Of a stretch of 6,679 nt of DNA, positions 1-6,389 are shown one piece after another. A program made the translations under genes and the position numbers. The notes under the pieces are model-generated. The model searched no databases, was not told the DNA's origin, and saw only the letters and a list, made by a program, of their open reading frames with translations. The DNA lies in NCBI GenBank assembly GCA_026389675.1, contig JAPLHJ010000192.1, positions 1 through 6,679 on the forward strand. Reading direction: 5' to 3'. The stretch is from Chloroflexota bacterium (GTDB lineage Bacteria > Chloroflexota > Dehalococcoidia > GIF9 > UBA5629). The stretch's first letter is position 1. Each line of letters opens with the position of its first letter.

Positions 1-1206
1 GGAGTACTGTATATTGGATATTACCGGTGCCGTGGAGGAGCTTGAAGGAGTCGTGGTTGATGAGGGCGGCATGACAGCCGGCGCCGGCGCCTTAAGCTGG
101 TCCATGATAAAGACGATTCCCATTATGATCACGCCTGCCAGGGCAATCAGGGCTACTAAAATCGGCAGGGGTGATCCTTTGGCCTGCCGCGCGCGGCCTG
201 CCCGTCCCTCATATTCCTGTGGCTTTTTGGCCTGTTTCCTGGCCCTCTCTGGCTTGATCTCGTCGATAAAGCCGGGTGACGGGGCAGGGTAGGCCGCCTC
301 ATAAGGCTGCGTGGCAGGCTGGCCGTAATATTGGTCCTGCTGGGGCGCGTAAGCCTGCTGGGGAGCATACGCCGGGTAAGGCTGCTGGGGAGCGGACGTC
401 ATGGCCTTATAGCGCTCCTCGGCTTTAATGAAGGGCTTCGTCTTTTCGGAAGGCAAACGGTTGTTGCCGCAGGTCGGGCAAACCTTGCTGCGATCGGGGA
501 CGGGGTTATCACAGTTAGGGCAGACGCGCTGGTCAGCCGATTGAGGGAAAGCTGCGGGCGGGGCGGCAAAGGGAGTTGCCGACATCTGTGGATAGACTTC
601 CTCGGGGGGGGTGTGGCGTACGGAGGTGCGGGTTGGCCCGGCCGCGGCGGTAGCCCTTTTCTCATCTATCCTGCGCCAGTCTTCACCTGTATACCTGCCG
701 GGCAGAAGCTCTCCCTCGCTTAACGTGCTCCCTCCTCCGAATTTACCGTGTACGGGGCACATGCTGGAGCCCGGGGGTATGGGTCTACGGCACTTGGAGC
801 AAACCTTCTGCGTCGTTGCTACCTGCTCAGGCGCTGGGGCAGGAGCATAAGTGTAGGCAGGATCGCCCTGCGCCGGCTGCATAACACCGTGTCCCTGTAC
901 CGGGCTCTGGGTGACGACGTTTCCCATGCGCCCGCAATAGGGACAGGTCCTGGCGCCCGGGCTTATCCTTGAACCGCAGTTAGAGCAATACGCCTGGCTG
1001 CTGACGGTGCTTGAAGGGGCAGAGGGACCGCCAAACCTGCCGGGCCTGAAGGAATTATCCTTCTTGCCGCAATGCGGGCATACGGCCGCGTTGGGCGATT
1101 CAATCAGCAGGTGGCAATAAGGGCAGAACCTTGCACCGCATTGTTGGCAGGTCGTGGCGTTGGGTTCATTGATCGCATGGCACCTTTGACAGATTATACT
1201 GGGCAT
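1..1206 (-). CDS. multi-zinc-ribbon membrane protein with Fn3-type start, 3' end cut by window
   Basis: 402 codons are open from ATG at 1206 to the window edge, with no stop, so the C-terminus is missing. Ten half-knuckles make about five zinc ribbons: C6/C9-C20/C23, C28/C31-C43/C46, C74/C77-C88/C91, C136/C139-C150/H153 (CPVH, His in place of the last Cys) and C229/C232-C243/C246. A W-R-R-I-D-E-K-R motif (177-184) sits between ribbons four and five. A Pro/Gln/Tyr-rich linker with repeated APQQ follows, then a basic stretch and one transmembrane helix (about 349-368). A Ser/Thr/Pro stalk leads into PVISNIQYS, which matches the opening of the Fn3 domain in the neighbour at 3372-4958. The ribbons are probably cytoplasmic and the C-terminus outside. 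By analogy with its two paralogues, Fn3 and perhaps a redoxin domain should follow beyond the window; this is inference. Only a weak GGA precedes the start, 9 bases away. Frame is certain from the ribbons; function is unknown. Confidence 0.88.
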   Translation of the reverse strand, partial: MPSIICQRCHAINEPNATTCQQCGARFCPYCHLLIESPNAAVCPHCGKKDNSFRPGRFGGPSAPSSTVSSQAYCSNCGSRISPGARTCPYCGRMGNVVTQSPVQGHGVMQPAQGDPAYTYAPAPAPEQVATTQKVCSKCRRPIPPGSSMCPVHGKFGGGSTLSEGELLPGRYTGEDWRRIDEKRATAAAGPTRTSVRHTPPEEVYPQMSATPFAAPPAAFPQSADQRVCPNCDNPVPDRSKVCPTCGNNRLPSEKTKPFIKAEERYKAMTSAPQQPYPAYAPQQAYAPQQDQYYGQPATQPYEAAYPAPSPGFIDEIKPERARKQAKKPQEYEGRAGRARQAKGSPLPILVALIALAGVIIMGIVFIMDQLKAPAPAVMPPSSTTTPSSSSTAPVISNIQYS

Positions 1207-1218
1207 TAAATATTTTCC

Positions 1219-1241
1219 ATAACGGTTGCCTTCAACGTTAT
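1219..1241 (-). promoter_or_regulatory. small hairpin in leader of the gene at 1-1206
   Basis: Read on the minus strand, ATAACG-TTG pairs with CAA-CGTTAT, giving a nine-pair stem with one bulged C and an AAGG loop. It ends 12 bases before the ATG, so it lies just upstream of the weak GGA that would serve as ribosome binding site. It could be an RNA leader structure or a dyad operator. No T-tract follows, so it is not an intrinsic terminator. Confidence 0.4.
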
Positions 1242-1245
1242 ATTA

Positions 1246-1274
1246 AAGGTAAGACAAGCTATCCTGTATGTCAA
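1246..1274 (-). promoter_or_regulatory. candidate sigma70-type promoter for the gene at 1-1206
   Basis: An exact TTGACA (1269-1274) is followed after 17 bases by TACCTT (1246-1251), which keeps the first, second and last positions of the -10 consensus. A better-looking TATAAC lies further down (1237-1242), but at 26 bases spacing. The -35 box is clear and the -10 is uncertain. Confidence 0.35.
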
Positions 1275-1350
1275 GTCTGGCGAATAGTCAATACGTATAA
1301 AAAAATGCTTGATAGACGCAACGATTTGCCCGGGAGACGGTCAACTGAAT

Positions 1351-3219
1351 TCAATACGAGTTGATCATAAATTCCAGTTCGCCGGGCCCGGTGAACATGC
1401 CCTGCTGGATGCGGCGTATGACGCCATCCTTGTCGATAAAATAGGTCCTGGGTATGCTGGTGAGCTCGTACTTGTTGAAGGCCTCTTCGCCCGGGTCGAG
1501 GCAGACGGTGAAGGTGTAATTTCCATTGGTGATGAAGGAGCGGATTTGATCCTCCTCCGACTGGCTGCCGGCGACGGTAAGTATCATGATCTCATTGCCG
1601 CTGCTGTACTTGTCCCACACCGCCTGGAAATGGGGCAACTCGAGCTTGCAGGGCGAGCACCAGCTGGCCCAGAAATTGAGGATGACCTTTTTACCGCGGA
1701 ACTGGCTGAGCGATACTTCTTCGCCTTTAAGGTTTTTCAAGGTGAAATCAGGCGCACGGCTGCCCATGTACGGCGACGCGCCGGACTCCGGTTCCGTCTT
1801 AAATACGTAGCTATCTGATGTCTTGGTCATAGTGTTGCCGGAGGCATCCCTTGAGATGAGCTGATAGTGGTAAGTGGTTGATGGCGAAAGTCCGCTGAGA
1901 AACAGGCTGTGGTCGGTGCTGAATTTATCAGTGAAAGCAGACGGAAACTCATCGCTACTGACAAGTCCGTATTTGACCTGGGATTTGGCCTTCTCATCGG
2001 TTTTCCAGGAGATCGTGGCCGAGGTGTCATTGGCGGACACGGCGGGCTGGCCAACAAGCTGCGGCGCAACAGTATCTGCGGCGGAGAGTAGGGTCTGAAA
2101 ATCTCGCTTAAAGGGTTCGTTGATATTACCGGAGTTATCCTGGCACTGAAAATCCATATAATACGTCCGGCCGCTGTCCAGTCCGGTCAGCAAAACTGTA
2201 TGGTAAATATCCGGTTTGGTTGAACCCTTGATAATTATTGGGTCGCCGGTGTCAGTCCTAAGGTGGATCTCGCTAATGCAGGGTTCACTTGTTTTCCAGG
2301 TTATGGTCGCCCCGTGGTCGCTGACAGATCCGATGTTATAGTCAGATATCGCAGGTGGAGTAGAATCAGAGGGTGGTGCAGGCGTAACGGGGGTAACCGG
2401 AGTTGTAACAGGTATATTAACTGGGGCTGTCGAATTCTGACTCACAGCTGCAGTCGGTACGGTGGTATTGTCCGCGGGCGCCTGCCCCGATTTACCCGCA
2501 GCAAAGATTTTTGTCAGCCAGGCCAGCGGGTTAATAGCGGGTTGAGTTTGCTGCGCGGGGTTGCTGGAGGCAGGGCCGTCTCCCGGCCTGACTGCCTCCG
2601 GCACGGTGGGAGACGCCAGCCACCTGGTAATATCGTCGAAATTGTTATAAACATAGAAGGCCCCCATGATAAGGAGGACAATCAATATGATGCTGACGGC
2701 CGTCGTTACCATGCTCCTTGTATTAACGCCGGCCGGCTGCTGCTCACCGTCTTCGTCTTCCTCGAGGAAATCCTTATAATGTTTTTTGGAGGAGGGTTTT
2801 TCATCGAAGCCGTAGTCCTCATCCCGTTCCCGCTCTTTTCTCTGCCGCTTTTTCGGCTCTTTTCGCTCACCTGAATCCATTTCCTCTATGTGGTCCAGGA
2901 TGGGGCTGCGGTGACGCATACCGGCCGGAAATCTGGAATCATCGATATTATGCCGGCCGGCCGAGCGTGAGGACGGTTCCGCCGGAATATCCATAGGCTC
3001 GGAATACCTCTCAGGACGTGCAGCGGGCCCCTGCCGCTCGCCCCGGTCGGAGGGGGATGGTTCCCTTCTCTGAGGAGACTGCGGGCTACGGCCGATTTCA
3101 GCCGGTCCGTCTGCGGGCGCGTTGTACGTGTGCGGGCCGAGGAAACCGCAATCAAGGCACTTGGTGAATTTGGACGAAATGGGTTTGCCGCATTTGCCGC
3201 ACCTGAACTGACTATCCAA
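1351..3219 (-). CDS. zinc-ribbon / transmembrane / two Fn3 / TlpA-ResA-like redoxin protein
   Basis: A 622-residue membrane-anchored thiol-disulfide protein; numbering is from TTG at 3219. One N-terminal zinc ribbon (C7, C10, C21, C24) is followed by a long disordered linker, strongly charged at about 118-160 (KKRQRKERERDED, then acidic). One transmembrane helix spans about 171-191. A Pro/Thr/Ser stalk (about 245-288) leads to two Fn3-type domains (about 289-376 and 386-475), then a thioredoxin fold of the TlpA/ResA/AhpC-TSA group (about 488-622). The redoxin shows APDFTL, FWASWCSPC with active cysteines C521 and C524, and cis-proline P590 in SIPRTYFID. The redoxin is probably outside the membrane, where such domains reduce or exchange disulfides, for example in cytochrome c maturation; the substrate here is unknown. 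Start: a GTG at 3237 extends the frame by six codons, but GGAGGGAG ends 8 bases before the TTG and nothing resembling a ribosome binding site precedes the GTG. Stop is TGA. Paralogous to both genes beside it. Confidence 0.92.
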   Translation of the reverse strand: MDSQFRCGKCGKPISSKFTKCLDCGFLGPHTYNAPADGPAEIGRSPQSPQRREPSPSDRGERQGPAARPERYSEPMDIPAEPSSRSAGRHNIDDSRFPAGMRHRSPILDHIEEMDSGERKEPKKRQRKERERDEDYGFDEKPSSKKHYKDFLEEDEDGEQQPAGVNTRSMVTTAVSIILIVLLIMGAFYVYNNFDDITRWLASPTVPEAVRPGDGPASSNPAQQTQPAINPLAWLTKIFAAGKSGQAPADNTTVPTAAVSQNSTAPVNIPVTTPVTPVTPAPPSDSTPPAISDYNIGSVSDHGATITWKTSEPCISEIHLRTDTGDPIIIKGSTKPDIYHTVLLTGLDSGRTYYMDFQCQDNSGNINEPFKRDFQTLLSAADTVAPQLVGQPAVSANDTSATISWKTDEKAKSQVKYGLVSSDEFPSAFTDKFSTDHSLFLSGLSPSTTYHYQLISRDASGNTMTKTSDSYVFKTEPESGASPYMGSRAPDFTLKNLKGEEVSLSQFRGKKVILNFWASWCSPCKLELPHFQAVWDKYSSGNEIMILTVAGSQSEEDQIRSFITNGNYTFTVCLDPGEEAFNKYELTSIPRTYFIDKDGVIRRIQQGMFTGPGELEFMINSY

Positions 3220-3227
3220 TTTTGACG

Positions 3228-3235
3228 CTCCCTCC
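3228..3235 (-). promoter_or_regulatory. ribosome binding site that selects the TTG start at 3219
   Basis: GGAGGGAG on the minus strand, 8 bases before TTG (3217-3219). It overlaps the last base of the alternative GTG codon (3235-3237), so it cannot serve that GTG. This is the main reason for preferring the TTG start. Confidence 0.75.
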
Positions 3236-3240
3236 ACCGG

Positions 3241-3254
3241 AACTATTAATAGTT
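3241..3254 (-). promoter_or_regulatory. perfect 14-bp palindrome before the redoxin gene at 1351-3219
   Basis: AACTATTAATAGTT is exactly its own reverse complement and lies just upstream of the ribosome binding site. On the minus strand, CCGGT occurs both before it and after it. It could be an operator for a dimeric regulator or a leader hairpin; AT-rich palindromes can also arise by chance. Confidence 0.35.
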
Positions 3255-3322
3255 ATTACCGGCAACGGCATACGGAAGCTTATGCGGCTTATATCAACTC
3301 TGGTATCTATCATTCAATATCT

Positions 3323-3351
3323 ACACTACAACGGGGCCTGGCTACTGTCAA
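3323..3351 (-). promoter_or_regulatory. candidate sigma70-type promoter for the gene at 1351-3219
   Basis: TTGACA (3346-3351) lies 20 bases past the stop of the preceding gene. After 17 bases comes TAGTGT (3323-3328), which keeps the three most conserved -10 positions. A start here would give a leader of roughly 95 bases containing the 14-bp palindrome. Confidence 0.35.
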
Positions 3352-3371
3352 GAGAATTACAAACAACTTGA

Positions 3372-4958
3372 TCATAAACTGTTGAGTATACGCTCTACCT
3401 GGTCGACGTTAAAGCTGCCGAATTCGATATCGCGGATAATCATGTCCCCATCGATGAAGATCGTGCAGGGCGCCTTTTCCACGTTATAAAGGTGTGCGGT
3501 GGTCTTGTACATATCTACGACAACCGGGACGGTCAGGTCGCCGCGCTCGGTCTTATATTGTGCTATCGTCCGGTCGATATCATCGAGTTTGCTTTCGATG
3601 AAAATAGCGATGACCTTGACGCCGGGAATGTTCTTGTTTTGAACGGTTTGCAGCAGGGATAACTCGCGGTCGCATTCGGGGCAGTAAATGGCCCAGAATG
3701 TCAGCAATATTTTCTGACCCCTGTAGTCGCGCAGGGAAATAGTGTCCAAAGTTTTGAAGACGGGCAGGGTAAAATCGGGCGCCCTGTCACCGATACGGGG
3801 GCCGGTGGGAACGGATACAAGGGTGATGAACATGTTGGGCGGGTCCATGGTAGAGTCGTTGCCGTCAGCGTCGGCCGACTTGATGCGGTAATAATATGGC
3901 GTATTGGCCTCCAGCCCTATAACGCGTACCGAATGCTCCTTGACCAGATTTGGATCCACTTGCGTTGATTTTGAACAGGTGCTGTCCGCGCCGTACAGCA
4001 CCTGGCTGCTGGCGGGCTCGTCGGTGGTCCAGGTGACGACGGCGCTAACATCGGTCGGGATTACCTTGAATTGCATTACCACGGGCGGCAAAGTATCGCG
4101 CCGTGGGTTGGTAGTGAATACGTTATCGTGGCCTCGCGCCAGTTCCAGGCCTTTACCGTCTGTTGCCAAAACCATGAAGTGGTAAAGAGTAGAAGGTTCC
4201 AGCCCCTTGAGCGTAACTTTTTGCGCTTCAAGCTGAAATTCAGCTATTACGCTATCACCGTATGTTTCCGTTTTTCCGTACAGCACCTTGCCCCAGGCAG
4301 GTACTTTTGTTGACCACGCGATAACGGCCGTGTCTGAGGCAATATCCGATATAGCCACGTCTGAGATAACAGGCTGTGAAGGGGTGACAGGTACAGCCTG
4401 TTGTACGGGCGGTTTAAAGAAGGTCAGGGAAGAGGGGATCAGGCCATATTGACGGGCCAGGAGAAACCCTATGCCCGCCACGATGACAACTATCGCTATG
4501 ATGATTATTTTATCAAGCGTTTTCAGCCTGCCGCGTCCGCTCAACTTCTGCGCCCGCTGGCCGGCGCCCTTGATAGACGCCAATCCCCTTGCCGACGGCG
4601 GTAAATCGGGCTCCGGGCCGGCATCTTCCGCACGTGTGGCTGAAGCCTGGCCGGGAGGGACTATTTTGGCGTTGGTGGTGCTTTTACCGCAGTGAGGACA
4701 AATACTGGCGGATGTTTTCAGCACTGCCATGCAGTTAGGACAGCGGTATTGTTTGTAGTCCTGTGCGGGAGAGGATTCAGTTAGCCCGGCCGCAGACCTT
4801 TTATCTATGATTCTCTGCCATAGGTCCACGCCCTGCTGCTCGACCTTGTCCATGTACCATTTCTGGCCGCAGCGCGGGCAGACCGCGGTACCCTCCGGTA
4901 CTACGCCGCCGCACTGGCGGCAGAATTTAGGACCTGCCTGTGATTCACCTTCTGGCAT
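3372..4958 (-). CDS. double zinc-ribbon / transmembrane / two Fn3 / redoxin protein with CPEC active site
   Basis: A complete 528-residue protein, ATG to TGA. It has two zinc ribbons (C13/C16-C27/C30 and C73/C76-C87/C90), separated by a W-Q-R-I-I-D-K-R motif (47-54) also found in the paralogue at 1-1206. A basic segment (about 130-150) precedes one transmembrane helix (about 151-168), which implies cytoplasmic ribbons and an external C-terminus. Two Fn3-type domains follow (about 196-283 and 291-380), the second with the typical W-T-T-D-E-P-A-S-S-Q-V-L-Y-G core. The C-terminus (about 390-528) is a TlpA/AhpC-like thioredoxin fold: APDFTL, then FWAIYCPEC with C426 and C429, and cis-proline P497. 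Two details differ from common TlpA proteins: the Trp before the first cysteine is Tyr, and the residue after the cis-proline is a third cysteine (C498). The substrate is not predictable. No good ribosome binding site precedes the ATG, but the first ribbon begins at residue 13, so a later start is unlikely. Confidence 0.93.
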   Translation of the reverse strand: MPEGESQAGPKFCRQCGGVVPEGTAVCPRCGQKWYMDKVEQQGVDLWQRIIDKRSAAGLTESSPAQDYKQYRCPNCMAVLKTSASICPHCGKSTTNAKIVPPGQASATRAEDAGPEPDLPPSARGLASIKGAGQRAQKLSGRGRLKTLDKIIIIAIVVIVAGIGFLLARQYGLIPSSLTFFKPPVQQAVPVTPSQPVISDVAISDIASDTAVIAWSTKVPAWGKVLYGKTETYGDSVIAEFQLEAQKVTLKGLEPSTLYHFMVLATDGKGLELARGHDNVFTTNPRRDTLPPVVMQFKVIPTDVSAVVTWTTDEPASSQVLYGADSTCSKSTQVDPNLVKEHSVRVIGLEANTPYYYRIKSADADGNDSTMDPPNMFITLVSVPTGPRIGDRAPDFTLPVFKTLDTISLRDYRGQKILLTFWAIYCPECDRELSLLQTVQNKNIPGVKVIAIFIESKLDDIDRTIAQYKTERGDLTVPVVVDMYKTTAHLYNVEKAPCTIFIDGDMIIRDIEFGSFNVDQVERILNSL

Positions 4959-4959
4959 G

Positions 4960-4981
4960 CTTACAATAGTCTTAACGTAAG
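4960..4981 (-). promoter_or_regulatory. possible leader hairpins before the gene at 3372-4958
   Basis: On the minus strand CTTAC and GTAAG can pair across a 12-base loop right next to the ATG. A competing stem, TCTTA with TAAGA, uses overlapping bases (to 4982). The stems are only five pairs, so this is weak, but the leader has no other obvious translation signal. Confidence 0.2.
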
Positions 4982-4991
4982 AATTTCATTA

Positions 4992-5031
4992 ATTATACAT
5001 ATAGTTAAATTGAATTTGAAGGCAATGTCAA
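4992..5031 (-). promoter_or_regulatory. candidate promoter for the gene at 3372-4958
   Basis: An exact TATAAT (4992-4997) lies 33 bases before the ATG. At 17 bases spacing the -35 would be TTCAAA (5015-5020, four of six matches). An exact TTGACA (5026-5031) also exists, but 28 bases from TATAAT, too far for a normal pair. Transcription would start near 4985, leaving a leader of about 27 bases. Confidence 0.5.
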
Positions 5032-5113
5032 GCTATGGTACTGCCGGGGGAGGAATATTCGGGTATAGACCGGCTGACGACGCAGTGCAAAAGATCTTGC
5101 GGAATACCTGTTA

Positions 5114-6376
5114 TTATTTAATGACCCTGGTATTCATGTACGGATGGAGCGCTTCGGGAACTATTATGCTGCCATCCTGCTGCTGGTAATTTTCGATTAT
5201 GGAGATCATGATGCGCGGCAGGGCCAGGCCTGAACCGTTAAGGGTGTGTACCAGCCGCGGCTTTGACTCGGAATCGGGGCGGTAGCGTATGTTAGCCCGG
5301 CGCGCCTGGAAATCGCCGCAGTTGCTGCAGGAGCTTACCTCAAGCCATTCCCTGCAACCCGCTGCCCATATCCCAATATCTAAAGTTTTAACTGCGGCAA
5401 ATCCCATATCACCTGTGCAAAGATGGATAACATGGTATGGCAACCCCAGTTTCTGGCAAATGTCCTCAGCATCGCGTGTAAGCTTATCCAGCTCGCTAAC
5501 GGAGGTCTCGGGCTCGACGAACTTATACATTTCCACTTTCTCAAACTGGTGCCCGCGCTTTATGCCGCGGCTGTCCTTGCCGGCAGCCATCTTCTCGCGG
5601 CGGAAGCAGGAAGTATGCGCCACGTAATATAACGGTAGTGTGCCGGGTGTTAATATCTCGTCACGGTGCAGGTTGGTCAGTGGGACTTCCGCGGTGGGAA
5701 CGAACCAGTAATCCTCTTCAATGTCGTGATACAGGTTATCGGCGAACTTGGGCAGGTTGCCGGAGCCAACCATGCTCTCTTTCTTGACCATGAAGGGCGG
5801 AAATATCTCTGTATAACCGTGAGCATTGACGTGCCGGTCGAGCATGAAATTGATCAGCGCCCGCTGTAATTGCGCACCCTGCCCCCGCAGCACGTAGAAC
5901 CTGGTGCCCGATAATTTGACGCCGCGCTGGAAATCAATGATGCCCAGCTTCTCGCCCAACTCCCAGTGAGGCAGTGGTTTGAAGGTGAACTCCTTCGGCT
6001 TGCCCCAGGACCTCACCTCAGTATTGTCCTGCGAATCTTTGCCCACCGGTACATCGGCAGCCGGCAGGTTTGGCAGTCGCAGGAGCTTGTCCTCTAGGCC
6101 GGCTGTGATTTCACCTGATTCGGCTTCGATCTGGCTGATGCGGTCGCCCACCCGGCGCATCTCAGCTATTAAATCGGCCGGCTTGTCTTTCCTGAAGCTG
6201 ATCTGCTTGCTGACTTCATTTCGCCTGGCACGCAGCGCTTCGGCTTCCTGGAGAAGCCGGCGGAAAGTGTTATCGAGCCCTATAATCTCGTCTATAGATT
6301 CCCGGCCTTCGCCGCGCTTTTCCATCGCCTGAAAGACTGCTTCCGGGTTATCGCGAATAAGTTTTATATCAATCAT
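5114..6376 (-). CDS. serS: seryl-tRNA synthetase
   Basis: A cytoplasmic class II synthetase that charges tRNA-Ser (and tRNA-Sec where present) with serine using ATP. It is full length at 420 residues, normal for bacteria. The N-terminal arm (about 1-105) opens with MIDIKLIRDNPEAV and forms the charged helical hairpin that grips the long variable arm of tRNA-Ser. The catalytic core shows the serine-site TAE (228-230), motif 2 beginning FRREKMAAGKDSRG (258-271) and ending HQFEKVEMYKF, the EVSSCSNCGDFQARR segment (346-360), and motif 3 NGSGLALPR (380-388). All expected elements are present with no frameshift. Start ATG at 6376 follows GGAGGGGTGAAAA, an ideal ribosome binding site. It lies 13 bases after the lysS stop, so it is almost certainly co-transcribed with lysS. 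Stop is TAA; no convincing terminator hairpin with a T-tract follows. Confidence 0.98.
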   Translation of the reverse strand: MIDIKLIRDNPEAVFQAMEKRGEGRESIDEIIGLDNTFRRLLQEAEALRARRNEVSKQISFRKDKPADLIAEMRRVGDRISQIEAESGEITAGLEDKLLRLPNLPAADVPVGKDSQDNTEVRSWGKPKEFTFKPLPHWELGEKLGIIDFQRGVKLSGTRFYVLRGQGAQLQRALINFMLDRHVNAHGYTEIFPPFMVKKESMVGSGNLPKFADNLYHDIEEDYWFVPTAEVPLTNLHRDEILTPGTLPLYYVAHTSCFRREKMAAGKDSRGIKRGHQFEKVEMYKFVEPETSVSELDKLTRDAEDICQKLGLPYHVIHLCTGDMGFAAVKTLDIGIWAAGCREWLEVSSCSNCGDFQARRANIRYRPDSESKPRLVHTLNGSGLALPRIMISIIENYQQQDGSIIVPEALHPYMNTRVIK

Positions 6377-6389
6377 TTTTCACCCCTCC
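6377..6389 (-). promoter_or_regulatory. serS ribosome binding site filling the lysS-serS gap
   Basis: The complete intergenic gap on the minus strand is GGAGGGGTGAAAA, directly after the lysS TAG and directly before the serS ATG. It provides GGAGG with 8 bases spacing and leaves no room for a separate promoter, supporting an operon. Confidence 0.85.

Noticed and set aside
331..723. 130-codon plus-strand open frame, and minus-strand frames in the same area
   Set aside because: The zinc-ribbon cysteines of the gene at 1-1206 show the true minus-strand frame; the others are low-complexity GC-rich overlaps.
1299..1330. Possible intrinsic terminator (seven T on the minus strand) after the 622-residue gene
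   Set aside because: The sequence before the T-tract pairs over only about three bases, so there is no real stem.
1309..1818. 169-codon plus-strand open frame
   Set aside because: It is antisense to the redoxin domain of the gene at 1351-3219, whose CSPC and cis-proline motifs fix the real strand.
2263..2874. 203-codon plus-strand open frame
   Set aside because: It lies wholly antisense to the 622-residue redoxin gene, covers its linker, helix and stalk, and its product shows no recognisable domain.
3235..3237. GTG as start of the gene at 1351-3219
   Set aside because: No ribosome binding site lies upstream, and the strong GGAGGGAG overlaps the GTG itself.
5085..5113. Possible hairpin after serS (GCAA...TTGC around GATC)
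   Set aside because: The stem is about four pairs and no T-tract follows, so it is not a terminator.
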